This document shows positions 32,225 to 44,810 of a stretch of DNA of 64,000 bases, one piece after another. How positions within the stretch are numbered: position 1 is the stretch's first letter; each line of letters starts with the position of its first letter. Below the pieces are notes generated by a model, which saw only the letters and a list, made by a program, of their open reading frames with translations, ran no database searches and was not told where the DNA came from. Source of the DNA: Amblyornis subalaris (Eukaryota; Chordata; Aves; Passeriformes; Ptilonorhynchidae); the NCBI GenBank assembly GCA_018881555.1, contig JACAXG010000060.1:1054001-1118000 (forward strand), in the 5' to 3' direction. A program made the translations under genes and the position numbers.

Positions 32225-33439
32225 ATCCTTTGGTATGCCAGTTTGGCATCGAACAGCTGTGAGGCCGTAAATTTTGCTGTTTATGTTCCTGCAAGTGGAT
32301 AGTGTAATGTGAAGATCTTTCCTCAATTTAGGATGTGATTTGCAGGTATCCAGGAATGATTCCCGCGAATGTCCCTGGGACTTAGCTGACTGATTGTGTT
32401 AACTTTTCTATTGGGCTGTGAGGTCCAAGAAGCACAGAGCTTGTGTGGAAGGTATTCTTTAGACCTGTCGACCACAGGTTTTCTAATCTAGTGATTTCAG
32501 GTCTATCAATTTAGATTAAGGCAGCAATTTGGTTTAAGGCTTTTTGGATTGAATTCTAGATGTTGCTTTTCTGGGATAGCATTTTAAGGTTGTACTTGGA
32601 GCTGGAGGGGGGGAAATTGCAATGCAGCTTTTCATCCCTGTTGCTTGTAGAAATCCATCCCAAAGAGCTTGAAAAGTCTATTTTGCTTCTATGTTACTCA
32701 AATTTTTAGACTTTTTCTGCATTTTACTGGCAAGTATTTATAATGTTTAGTAAATGTAGGTTGCAGTCCTTAGCGCAGTGCAGTGTCAAGCTATACCTGC
32801 AAATATTTATGCAGCTTTCTGGGTTATCATAAGATAAGTTTGCCTTTGAATTGCTCTTGGGTGCGATCATCTATTGTAAAAACAAACAAAGTTGCTCTTC
32901 ACAAGCATTTTTAGGAGCCTGGGAGATTAAGAACTTCAGCACANGTGAGTTACCTGCACCCAGAAAAAGGATGAAATAAGGTAAAAAAGCACAAAACCCC
33001 AGAAAATTCAGCTGGCTGGGAGGCTGTTGATACACAGCTCTCAGGAGTGATGCCTTAGGAAAGGACTGTCTAATGTGGTGTGCCAGTCAGCAGAAATTAT
33101 TTGGCTAAAAAAGGCTGTGTAGCTGCTGTCACTATTCTTTGTTAGCACGGTCGGTGTTCCCCTAAAAGAAAAGAATCAATAGGGACCAGGTTAATGAATC
33201 TGGTGTGCTGCACAAAAATATACTGGATAAACGAGCTCCTCTATAATCTAGGTCTGCTGGCTGCATCAGTACCATGTAGGCTGCATGTAGTCTGCTCATT
33301 AGCATAGTTACTGTAACTACGGTGATTATCAGGACCTGTGTATGTCTGTATCGATCCAACTTGAAAACAACCAGGAATGAACGTTAGCAAACCCAGCTGG
33401 GAATTCCTGGTTCAAGGGTTTTTAGGTAATTTAAATTAT

Positions 33440-34045
33440 GGGGAGAAGTTACTCCTTTTAAGTATCAAAAGGAACATGGCCAGCAAGTCAAGGGAGATGA
33501 TTCTGCCCCTCTACTCAGCTCTGGTGAGACCCCACCTGCAGTGCTGCATCCAGCTCTGGGGTCCTCAGCACAGGAAGGACATCGAGCTGTTGGAGCAAGT
33601 CCAGAGGAGAGACGCCAAGATATCAAGGAGCTCTCTATGAGGAATGTCTGAAAGATTTGGAATTGTTCAGCCTGGAGAAGCAAAGGCTCTAGGAAGACCT
33701 CATTGCAGCCTTTCAATAATAAAAAGGGGCTTATAAAAACAACGGGGACAGGATTTTTAACAGGGGCAGTTGCGAAAGGACAAAGGGTAATGGCTTTAAA
33801 CTAAAAGAGGGTTGATTTAGACTANATATAAAGAAAAAACCTTTTACAGTGAGTGTGGCGAAACACTGTAACTAACATGATGCTCAGAGAGGTAGTGGAT
33901 GCCCAATCNCTGGAAACATTCAAGATCAGGTTGGAGGGGGCCCTGAGCAACTTGCTATGGTNGATGTTCCTGCTCATTGCAGGGGCCTTGAACCAGGTGA
34001 TCTTTAAAGGTGCCTTCCAACATAAACCATTCTGTGATCCTGTAG
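33440..34045 (+). mobile_element. CR1 LINE 3' fragment
   Basis: ORF2 C-terminal coding is still legible (REMILPLYSALVRPHLQCC, LWGPQHRKDIELLEQVQRR), followed by the CR1 tail (GGTAGTGGATGCCC, TGGAGGGGGCCCTGAGCAAC, GGTGCCTTCCAACATAAACC, ATTCTGTGATCC). 5'-truncated and interrupted by stops. Inside the GNG4 5' intron, + orientation. Confidence 0.93.
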
Positions 34046-37000
34046 ACTGCCCACCCAGGTACAATATAAAGATAAATGTGCCTTCCTGCGGGACTAAAGG
34101 CCTTGAGAATACTTGGACAGTTTAAGAGGAGTCATCTTAAGAGAGATGACCAGAGCCATTTGTCAGGCTGCAGCCTCAGAGGAAACACTTCCTACAAGAG
34201 GGTGTTTGAAGGAGAGGCTTCCTCACATTCCAGGGGATGGGTGTGTAATAGATTCTCTTGTAATTAAAATTTCTTTTCTCTCCAGAGCTTTATTTCTAAG
34301 TAAGAATTTTATTTCATTGAAGAATATTAAGCTTAAGGTTATTAAAAAATACCGTATGTTCTAANGACAATAGACTCAAGTGTATTCCAAAGCTTTGTCT
34401 GCAAAAAGGACTTTTATCACAACCTGGTTTGAAAGTGTGCACAATTCTCATTGCCAACATCACACCNTATGTAACAGGACCTTAAAAGATGCCTAAATAT
34501 GTACTGTATTTGGAGAGAGTGAGAGAAGATAGAGGTATATGTAGCTTGGTGTGTGAGGAGAAGTCAGTCTTGCAAAGTTATAGAATCAGAGCTGTCTGTA
34601 AAAAATAGAAATTAAATACTTATATGGCTGCTAAGCACTTCCAGAAATATAGTACTTAAATATTTAAATGCATGTAAAGGCCAAGGTTGGAGCAGGATTT
34701 GGAACAGAACAAATGTTTGTGCTTCAAAGTATAAACAAACCTCTTACTGGGGATAAGTGGAAATTTTCTCCAATGTCTGAAACACCTAGTGCCAGACTTT
34801 TTTTTGTTTTAAAAGTTCTTTTTTTACAAAGCCTCATATTCTGATTGTTTTCTGGTACTGTGAAATGATTTACTAGACAAGATACATACTTTCTTTTTCA
34901 AAGTTTTCCCTATTTGGTGTTTCAGAATATAGGTAAGGATATATTATCTTTGTGGCATTGTTTTAGAAACATGATTTGGATTTTTTAAAGCATTTTTATG
35001 CCTAATAGCCTTTTCAGAATTCTATTATGGACTTAATCCTTATTCTGTAGATGCTTATACAGTAGCTGGAAGTACTATGAACAGTGTTCCTGCCAACTTT
35101 GTTGCAGCCAGTGACAGTTCAAATTGTCTAACTCTAATGTTTATAGCTTTTACAATTTGAGTGAATGAATTGCCAGAAAAGCTTGGAAGGTCTGGAATTC
35201 TCTGGACTGTTCAAGGAGTTGCAGTTGCTTAATTCAGTTTAATTTAAATGTATTATTCAAATTTAAATTTCTGATTTGCCTCTGGACTTGGGCTGTGGCA
35301 AATGTAGAAAGGGCTCTGACTTGATTTAGCTTTTACTTTTTTGGCTTTGTGATCATGAGTAGTGTAGCTGTGAAGATGATAAAATTTAAATGATTCATGC
35401 TTGTGGGGGCATCATTTTGTAAACAAAGCTAAATGTGTTTACTCTAATTTTTATGGATAGGTTGATACTTAAAGCGAGGGAGTTGAGTTGAACAAAAAGT
35501 TCCAGAAATGGGCTGTAATTCAGAACCTTCTCCTTTTGGGAATGTCTTATATCCTTTCTGCTGTCTGACTTTCCACTGCAAGTCAAAACACATCTCAAAA
35601 GAGATGGGAGGCTGTTGCTTCATTGTGGGGTTTTGTACCGTACATGGCATTTTATGCAAAGCCAGTTCCTCCACATGTATTCAATCCTGTGCCTTGTGAG
35701 AAATATGAGTTAAAAGATTGTAAACAAGGACGAAGACAAAGAACCTGCTGTGTTCTGACACGATTTTATTTCATCAGAGCATGCAAGAGGGAAACTTGTG
35801 TTCCATTCAAATGACACACATATACAGAAAACCTGTTCTTGGTCTTGGCATATGTTAAAGCTCTTGTTTTGTNTGGCACAATTAATATATTTTAAAGTAG
35901 CATTTCCCTGCCTAGACTTTTACTAGACCTGAAAGAAAAAGATTTTTTTGTTTCTTCAAATTAGTGCTGAACATGGCTCGCCATGGCATTTGTATTCCAC
36001 CATTCTGTTTTACAGCACAGGCTACTGATTTTTAGAAAGGAGAAGAAACAGTTGTCTTTGCCTTGTCCTGGAGCATTTGCAGTTTGTGAAATCAAAGCAG
36101 TTAAGAAATTATTCCTCCATTCTTTCTGTGCTCTGGATTGTGTACTTCTCTTGAGTCTAACAGGGTTAAGAGATTGTACATACAGGTTTTTTTACAAGAG
36201 CATTTCTTGTGTCCTACTTAATTTCCTGTTTGTGTCTTATACCCCAGTGACTGGTTCAGGTGAGCTATCAAGGTTCAAGAAGGGAAATTTGTATGGTTTG
36301 AGATGTTTCCTTCTTATCCAGAAATAAGCTGGAAGTATTAATTTTGAAAGACCTGAGCCTAAAACTCTTTTGGCAGCAATGCAAAATGCCTCCTTTTGTG
36401 TGTTGTTCTCCCATGTCCCATCTGCCTCTCACACCCCGTGTCCTTTGCATTTTGCTGAACTTTGTACTGGTTTCTGATGCTTGGGNCCAGACTAATCTGG
36501 CTACAGGTGGCACTTGTGGTGAGGACCACAGGGGAGTGTTACCTGATTGAAACCTCAGCACCCAGTCTTACTCGGTAGTATAAGTAGTCCAAGACCTGTC
36601 TTGGTCATCTGTATCCTGTGGCCTTAGTCCAACTTCCAGTGACTTCAAAATAGTAACAGTTCCTTGTGCTGGGCCAGCACTGCATAGTGGTGTCAGCACA
36701 AGGGGGTCTAACATGCGGACCACCTCTGGCATAAATATTGTAAGTTTTTCAAGATCTGAATGTGGTTGTCTCGACTCATTTGGTACCAGTGTTGAGGACT
36801 GCTTGATAATGAGTTGATTTACTCTTAATCTCTCAGGGAGCAGCAATGCAAGAAAACTAACACTGGCATGCCTTACTTAGATGTCCCTTCCCAAGAGCTG
36901 CAGATCTCTTAAAAAATAGTGTATTTCTCTCCTGTACAGTGTACTGTACTGGGTTTTAGTCATCTTTAGACTTTGCTGGGGATGTCTAAGCAAAAAGTTG

Positions 37001-37554
37001 GAAACCACCGCGTTATTTCTTCTTAATCTCTTAAGATAATTTCTAAATTTCTTTTATCGATAGTTGGAATTTTGACTCGTTCTCTATCTTAAAATTTCTC
37101 TCTGATGCTTGGTGAGAGTGGTGTGGCATTCATTTCCACTGCACACATTTCTGAGCTTGTTTTGGTGTTTCTAGGTGTAACTGGGGCATGGAGCCAAACT
37201 GTGCAATGCCTGCAAGGTCTGTTTGTGAACAGCTGTTCTGCGTTGGCAACCTTAACCAGGGCAACCATTTTTACACTGAAGTCATGGTCATGTGCTCTGC
37301 ATTTGTATGTTGTTTGCAGGAATCAGGCTGAATGCTGACGATGGAGGATGCAAATATGTCATGCAATAAGGTGCCATTGAGCGAGAAAACAGAAATAAAT
37401 GGTGTCTTCTTTGTCTTTGTGACCTACAGCCTGGCAGTGTTGATGTGGTGGGCGAGGGTTGGTTGGAGCTCAGATAACCGTCCTCTCAGTGATTGCTGTA
37501 TTTGCTACCTGTGCTTTAAGTGGTCTTAACTTTGTCTCTTCTAGGAAAAACAAA

Positions 37555-37650
37555 ATGAAGGAACTAGTGTCAAACAGTACAACCAGTATATCTCAAGCGA
37601 GGAAAGCTGTGGAGCAATTAAAAATGGAAGCATACATGGATAGAATAAAG
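37555..37650 (+). CDS. GNG4: GNG4 first coding exon
   Basis: Acceptor ctcttctag at 37544, ten bases of 5'UTR, ATG at 37555, donor gtaaac after 37650; 32 codons ending in phase 0. The open frame continues upstream past the acceptor to 37459, but that part has no gamma-subunit similarity. Confidence 0.95.
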
Positions 37651-40600
37651 GTAAACTTAGACTTACTGTCGATATTTTGAATTCACTGACTAGTTTGTGG
37701 AACAGCATCCCTTTAATACTGCGCAAAAACTCGACCAGCTGAAATCAAACATCTGTGTTGAGCTATAAAACAGTATTCAGTACTGTGAATGAGTTACATA
37801 CTCACTGGTGGGTTCTAGTGAAGCAATTTCCAAAGCCTGGCTTCAAGTCTGCTTCTGTGTGAGTGTCTCTTGCATCTGTCAAAAGATTTTGTGAAATACT
37901 TAAAATCAGCTGGCAGATACAGGGGTGCCCTTCTTTGTCACCTGTAGATGAATTTAAGTGTAGCTCAGGTTTCTTTGGTTTTCTCCTTTAAAATTTGGAA
38001 TAAATCTTTAAGATATTGCAATACTTTTGAGTAATGATGAGACAAGTTGAATTGCTTTGCTTTGGTTTTTTTTAGTGCAGATGTCATTGCACAAAAAATA
38101 TGTATGACTGCAGTGCACAGTTATCATTCTTCACACTTGATAACTTGTTGTATGTGAAGATTTGGTTTCATCATGCCTCTAAATATATGTGGATTAAATA
38201 TTTTTGCTAAAGGCACTCTTAAACAGAGGTTCTCAGATTTTTTTAACCAGAAAAGCCTGTGGATTATTCTTGCATGTCATTCTGCCTTCCGCTAGCCTAA
38301 AATTTTGTGAAATATCAAGCACCTAAAACCTAATAATGTCATGGAACATTTTAAGAAAGCAGTGCTCATTTCTTTTTCTCTCTGCCTCTGGAAATAGGGG
38401 AATAATTATTTCAATAAAAAATCCAGTCTCTACAAATAAGAACAGTTTCTAGTCTTTCCATCTCTAAAAATAATATATTTAAATTATCCGGTTCTCTGCA
38501 AATAACTGTAACTGAATTGTTACGAACTGTAACTGAGATTATTAAGTCAGTAGGACAATTTAGAAATGTTGTACATTAAAATCTTCATGTAGTCTTAACT
38601 CAGTCTGCTTGTCCATCCATCCTGTGTGCTGAAATTCTGCATGTAGTCAGCGTGGGGACAGTAGTATATATTTATGATTTTTAAAATAGTCTCAGATCAC
38701 AAACTCACTAATTGGAAAAGCAGTGTTTATAATTCAGGAATATTACTGCAATTCACATGAGTGGTCAGTCTTGCTTATATGAAAACAGAAATTTCAGTCG
38801 CTCCGTTTTGTGGCAGTTTTTAGCAATGTCTTCTAAGACCACTGAATTTGCAGAAGTAAAGTTTCTCTCTTGTATAGTGTGTTACAAATTCATCGCATAA
38901 CATTCATCACAGGGACAAGTGTTTGTTTCTTGGAGTATGGGAAGGTCTGGCTTTTCAGTGTTCAGTGAGGTTAGTCCCAACTCAGGTCATATTGCAGCTG
39001 CATGAACAGAACTGACAAGGGTGTGTGTGGGTGGCAGAGGAAAGGGCTGGAAAAATATGGCCCGGTTTATTGGAATTTGAAGTTGTTGATACTTAGTAGA
39101 TTGTCTTAAACTTGCTTCTATATATTCAGTGGTAATTGTCACGTACCACATCATTGGCTCAGTTATGCAGATCACTTCATTAGTTAGGTGTATAACATTC
39201 TTAATTACATATGCAAGGAAGATATAGGTGCAAGAAAGACATAGGTTATTTTTACAGTCAGTTTAATTAAAAAGAACAGTTATTAGCAAATGTGGCAGAC
39301 CTAAAAAACAGATAGCTTGAAAGTGCAATTATTTCACCTTTCAAAACAGCTTGGGCTGAAAAACGCACCAAAGAAAATCTGACATGTTTCAGAACTATGA
39401 GGGTTCCTATACTAATATAAACCAAATACAACTTTTCAAAATGTCTAGATTTCTGGGATTTCTTTGAACAACCATATTGTTCAAAGGGATTGCGAGAAGA
39501 AGTTGATTGGCTTTTTATTGCTTCAAAATCTTGGCTTTTAAATCTTGAATCAGTTAAGTGTGTATTTCAGCATAACCAAATTTTACCACGAGACTTTCCA
39601 GTGGTTTCAACTGGAGATTTTAAACTCTTGGATCATCATTGTAAAGGCAGATAAATGAACTTCCTACCTTTTTTCTGGTATTTTGCATCTGATTAAACTA
39701 GTTAGACATTTAACAAAAGATCGGTGCTTTCCAAATAATTTAATTAAACACTGTTTTGCAAATAGCTATAGCCACGTCATTATTCCCATAATAGGCAAGA
39801 CCACATTGCTAACATTGAAGAGGTGTTTTTGTTATTGACTTGGGAAATCAGAAGTTCCAGTTTATTTTTCTACTACAGAGGCACTTTGTTTTCCATGTCC
39901 AGTAGCTGCTGTAACCAGCAAGAGTTGGGTCTTCTCAATTAAAATCTTGTATTTAAAAGTGTGTTGATAGTTGTCCACTCNCCACTGTGTTCTGGATTTT
40001 TCAACCAATTTAAGAAGTCCTATCAAGTCCTATAATGAGTCAGAGCAGGAAGCAGTGCTGTGTTCTGAGGTTCCACAAAGACAACTCACTGTTGAAGTGT
40101 GAAAGAAGCAGGACAACTTGAAAGAGTACGATGAAGTTATTGGTGTATTGATCAGTAGTTGGAAGGAGCATTACTGTGGNTTTTTTTGTAAACTGTAGGA
40201 ATCCCAGTGGAATCATAACTGAACCTGTCTGTCTTACCTGCCGAAGGAACAGCTAGAGTTATAATGGAGAAGTAAGTAGAAAGCTGGAAATGCAGATTCC
40301 AAGCTAGGAAACACCAAATGAAATCAGATGAACAGTGGCCTCATGACTAGTAGAATAAAGTATCTTCTAAAGATGCTAGCAGTAAAATTGAGAAAGCAAA
40401 GATAGTATTGGTGTTTATCAGAGTTGTCAGAATAAAGCACTATTTAATCTTCTCTTTGCAAGCAGAAAAGCAAGAGTGCTCTAGCATTTAAGACCCTTGG
40501 CATATCAGTTATTATTCCATTTTCTTCTTTCTTAGGAAAACAGAAAGTATTCCTAACTGGTCCTGGATACTTTTGGGAGATAAACGGTGGGAATGCCAAT

Positions 40601-43600
40601 AAATGTGTGTGAATCTCTTTGTTTTAGATGTAAAGGATAAGCAGAGTGGGTGTTGTAACAAGGATGGTAATTAGTCACAATCCATGACAAGACAGATGAA
40701 AGAGTAATTGCAGCATTTTGCCCTGTCATTGAAGCTTATAATTATTAGTGCAGCTAACAGGATGTTCTAACTTTGGCAGTTTTTATCACCTCTGTTTTTC
40801 TGAAATATAACGGTGAAATTTCACAGTCCTCCCGAGACTAATTCTTAAAGGCATCAAGGTTGAGTGTTTTGTTGCACTTTTTTCCTTTTGTTAATTTGAT
40901 AACAAGATGTATTTTTTGCTACAGAGAGTAAAAGTAATTCTGTAAAAAGTGAGATCTGTGTGATACCTATATACTCCATCCCTCCTATCCATACACTTTA
41001 AAAGATTTTTAAAAAATGAAATGTTAACTTTCTGGTAGAATTCATCAATCAAACTGGAGTCTGATTTTTTTCTTTAGCCACTTCTGCAATATGTATAAAT
41101 TACTTTGAATCTGCAGACCAAGCCATATTGCGTAGGAGAGCTGACATGATAAATGTGTTAGCTTCTTTGAATATTCAAATCACATGCATTTATTTTACTT
41201 CTTAGTAAAAGCTATTTTGAAAGTGTCCAGCAACATTTGGCTACAAATAACCCCAAAGGTGAGTAAGAGCTGTGACAGCTTGGGTTCCATTTAACTCCTT
41301 CCGTGGCACAACAGGGTGATGAGCACATCACCGTGTACAGTACACACGGCAGCACTGGCCGTGGGGCACACCTCTGCAGCTGACTCTGCCAGAGCAGCCA
41401 TCCCTGCTGGAGCCTTGGTGCCACGGTCAGTGCACAGTGCTCAGTGCACAGGCCCTCCACCACGCTGTTCCAAATAATGACAGAGCAGGAAACTTGCTGG
41501 AGGCAACGATGTTTTGCTCTTTTTTGGGCCACACTTCTGACTTTGCCGACACTGCTCCCAGCTGCAGGAACCCCTGTTCTCATTACTCCTGGACTGTGAT
41601 CAGCTCATTTAACTCCCCATTGTGAATGGTCATTATTCCACTGTGCAAGCCTAAGCTACTCCACTTTTAATGAAGAAATGGCCATAATTCACTTTTATGA
41701 CTACTGTAATCCTGGTGGGAGAATTTCTTCTCCCCAAACCTTTTATTTGCTTAAAGGATGAAAATATATGGCCTAGTATAGGTTTAGTTTGTGACAATGT
41801 GCTGAAATGTGATCATGTTCCTCGGTTCCTTGTTGGAGGTGTGTTTTTTACTAAATNGTACTGTGGTTTGTTTAAAAGCAAACTAAATTGTGATTTAAAC
41901 CCTCCGACATTGAAGAAAGGGTTTCTCTTCACTGGAAGGGTGATTGGACATTGGAATGGGCTGCCCANGGAGGTGGTAGAGTCACCATCCCTGGAGGTGT
42001 TTAAGAAAAGACTAGATGNGGCATTGAGTGCCATGGTCTGGTTGACAAGGTAGTGTTAAGTCATAGGCTGGACTNGATGATCTCAAAGGTCTTTTCCAAC
42101 CTGGTTGATCTGTGAATGTATTGCTCTGCTTCACAACATTCCTAACAGCATTAGAGGACAAGTTAGATACAAAAATGTATGTTGTGCTTTTGCTAGTGAA
42201 AATCCTTTTTACTGTTATATGATATCAAAGCATAGTAATACNTAGAGAAACAGGAAATTATATTATTGGGTTTATCCCTTCTAAGAATGAGGATTGAAAT
42301 TGTACTTCTTTTCCATTGAATGAAAAGCAATATACTTGGGTTGATGTTGCTTATCCATGCGTGGAACAAACAAGATCATTATGGGAAAGTCATTACAATC
42401 CTTTGTACTTTGACGTCTGTAAGTTTCCACACATTTTTGTTTTACCTACTTCTTTCTTGAGAAGCACTGGTCCTTCTGAATATCTCTTCTGATTTGTTCA
42501 GTTTAGTGCTCAGTTTTCTGTTTTGCCTGTGCCCAGCAGCCTGTTGTTCANGTGTAGTGTCTCTGCCCACTCTTTTGTCTTACAGGCCAATTCAAAGACA
42601 AACTAATTTTAAATAACCAAAACACTCTTGTTTCCTTCACTAGGAGGATAGTCTATACTGGGGTGCATATACAGAGATACTTCATTGGTTTAAACATTCT
42701 ACAAAGGCATAAAGAAATTTTAAAAAAAGAAAATAAATAAAAATCTGTCTTCAGAAGTTCATTTAAATTTCATGTGAATTCCGGTTCAATACCCGTTGAC
42801 TTCNCAGGTCTAATCTATAGGCTGGGCTTTTGTCAAAGCAAGCAGGGTGTGAGGAAGCTTAAAGCTAACATTGATGACACACCTGCTAAAAAAATACCAG
42901 AAAAGTGATTTGTTTTTTTTCTTCACTCTAGTTGTGCAAATGTGCTGACCTCGGTGTTTGACTGGGGAGGAGCTGTCATGGTGCTCAGAGAAAACACTTT
43001 TTTGTAAATACTTCTGAATTCATTTTCTCAACTATTCTCAGAATATTAAAAACCACAATAATTCACCAAAGCAAAGAGATACAGATAGCTATGAATATCT
43101 TGCTGACTGAGCAGAAAAAAAAAANTTTGTGTATACTTTCTAAATTCTTGAAAAAATACATGACTCACAGTGGCCTAATGTCATCTGTATTCATATGGCA
43201 CAAAGCTTCAAGGATTACAAGGTTTCATATTTCATTTTTCATTTAATGCAAAATACCTCGCATTGCAAATATCCAACACAGTGCTGCATTTTTGTTTGAT
43301 TTTTCAGTAAGCATAAACCAATATTCTGAATGTGAAGACTTGAGAATTGTTANTTTAGAAGTATAAAAATATTAAGTTAAAAAATATTAAGGTAGTGTTC
43401 AAGTTTAAATGAGTGCTATGAATAAAGGACTACTTATAGTAACTTACTGCGTAGAAGATATTAGTCTTTCTTCATTGAAAAGAGCAATATTTAGCTTATA
43501 TGAGAGCTATGACACATGGTGTTCAAGTTTTGTTCCTGGTTTATTTCTTTTTAATCCCATNGTCATGTGCCTGAAGAAGTTTTTGTTTGTTTTGCATCCA

Positions 43601-44167
43601 GAGGAGCAAAGGGTAGAGGGAGTGTTTGTGGAAAACCTTACAGCCAGTGGCTGGGAGTAAGAGCTGAAGCAGGTGGCCTCTACAGAAACAGACAATATTA
43701 GGAGAATCCGTATTGCTTGTGGATGGTTTGCATATAGATGTTTTAATGACTACATGCTCCTGACCTCCTTCTGATGGAGAGGAACAGCTCGGCATGAATC
43801 TTATCAATTGATACCATCTCACGTCATTGTGTTAGATAAAATGTATGTAAGGATTACTCGGCCGAGTAAAAGCAAATTGAGTGTTGTGGTCTCTAATAAT
43901 TTAAAAGATAAAGCAATCTACTATATCCAATCTATTTTATGATAGCCTCCATTATCATTTGTTCTATGAAAAATATTTATTCAGTGCAGATTGGTTCAGA
44001 ATTGAGTGTTACAGTAGTTCTCTCTTCTCTTCCATTAGGTATCCAAGGCTGCAGCAGATTTATTGGCATATTGTGATGCGCACATTGGAGAAGATCCCCT
44101 TATTATTCCTGTACCCGCATCTGAAAATCCCTTTAGGGAGAAGAAACTCTTTTGTACTATCCTTTGA
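37555..44167 (+). CDS. GNG4: GNG4, G-protein gamma-4 subunit
   Basis: Two coding exons, 37555-37650 and 44039-44167, give 74 residues plus stop, the usual size of G-gamma proteins. The subunit pairs with G-beta as an obligate dimer at the membrane in receptor signalling (family knowledge). Visible features: Ser/Thr-rich N-terminus (NSTTSISQ), the helix [20 protein letters not shown] that coils with G-beta, [14 protein letters not shown], and the C-terminal CTIL box, whose final Leu predicts geranylgeranylation. It differs from human gamma-4 by one residue in length near the N-terminus (MKELVSN). The start is the first Met after the splice acceptor at 37544. Confidence 0.96.
41850..42120 (+). 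mobile_element. CR1 LINE 3' end
   Basis: Short truncated CR1 tail: TTTCTCTTCACTGGAAGGGT, GGAATGGGCTGCCC, AGAGTCACCATCCCTGGAGG, ATGATCTCAAAGGTCTTTTC and CCAACCTGGTTGATCTGTG. No open frame remains. In GNG4 intron, + orientation; several N bases fall inside it. Confidence 0.92.
43854..43869. repeat. 16-bp perfect palindrome
   Basis: TTACTCGGCCGAGTAA, self-complementary over all 16 bases with two CpGs in an AT-rich intron, about 170 bp before the last GNG4 exon. It could be a dimeric protein-binding site or chance. Confidence 0.8.
44039..44167 (+). CDS. GNG4: GNG4 last coding exon
   Basis: Acceptor ttccattag, 42 codons from [15 protein letters not shown] to [14 protein letters not shown], then TGA at 44165-44167. 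Carries the G-beta contact segment and the prenylation cysteine. Confidence 0.96.
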   Translation, partial: VSKAAADLLAYCDAHIGEDPLIIPVPASENPFREKKLFCTIL

Positions 44168-44810
44168 GTCAGTTTCCAATTAAAAATGTCTTCTGCTAAA
44201 ATTTGGTATCAATGTCGCATGCTTTTAGCGTTTTTTTCTTCAGATGTCAATACCTACTACAACATTTTTGGAAGGTATTGCATTTTCTGCTAACAAAAAA
44301 TTAAAATTAAAAAAAATAACCGTAAAAAATTCAGGGTTAAAAAAAATACTTATCTTTCAGACCAATGTACAAGCTTAATTTCAGTTCTTCATAAATATTC
44401 TTTTGGTCTTAATGAAAGTATCGAGTACAGTATCAAATTGTAGAAATCTTTGCCAGTCATAGATTTTTCTCAGACCTAAATGAGTCATACCAGTTCTTGA
44501 AGCTATTTTTAACATTCTTATTTTCTTTGGAAGGTGATTTTAATTCATTTGCCTTTACAAACTTCTATCTAAAGAGAGTAGTGTGACCTTTTCCTCAAGT
44601 CGCACTATTTAGGAAAAAGTCCCAGTGATTTACAATGCTTGGAATGATCAGTCTTATACAATAAGTGGTGTTTATAAATATGTTTTCTGAAGACTGTAAA
44701 AAACTTGACTACAAAAACAATCTTAGTTAAGCACCATTGTAGCTACAAGTAGAATGAAGATGTATAGTCACACACCAGGATTGCATCAATAAAACTGTAG
44801 AAAAATGTGG
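44168..44810 (+). other. GNG4: GNG4 3'UTR
   Basis: AT-rich non-coding sequence from the stop to the AATAAA at 44788; the likely cleavage point is shortly downstream. Confidence 0.65.
44788..44793 (+). promoter_or_regulatory. GNG4: GNG4 poly(A) signal AATAAA
   Basis: AATAAA followed within 20 bases by a GT/T-rich element (tgtggttgcttgtatcttat). First canonical signal after the GNG4 stop. Confidence 0.7.

Larger units (their letters stand above)
31291..37544 (+). other. GNG4 5' intron
   Basis: About 6 kb of non-coding DNA between the CpG island and the first coding exon. It contains a pyrimidine-rich tract at 32175-32224 and the CR1 fragment at 33440-34045. No further exon could be supported. 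Confidence 0.5.
37651..44038 (+). other. GNG4 intron between coding exons
   Basis: 6.4 kb. Holds a CR1 tail (41850-42120) and a 16-bp palindrome (43854-43869). The stretch 41250-41590 is richer in GC than its surroundings but matches nothing I recognise. Confidence 0.55.

Noticed and set aside
37459..37554. In-frame N-terminal extension of GNG4
   Set aside because: It lies upstream of a good splice acceptor (37544), has no gamma-subunit similarity and would give an atypically long protein.
41212..41590. GC-richer block with a 123-codon - strand frame in the GNG4 intron
   Set aside because: No known repeat or protein recognised; it may be an old element, but nothing supports a call.
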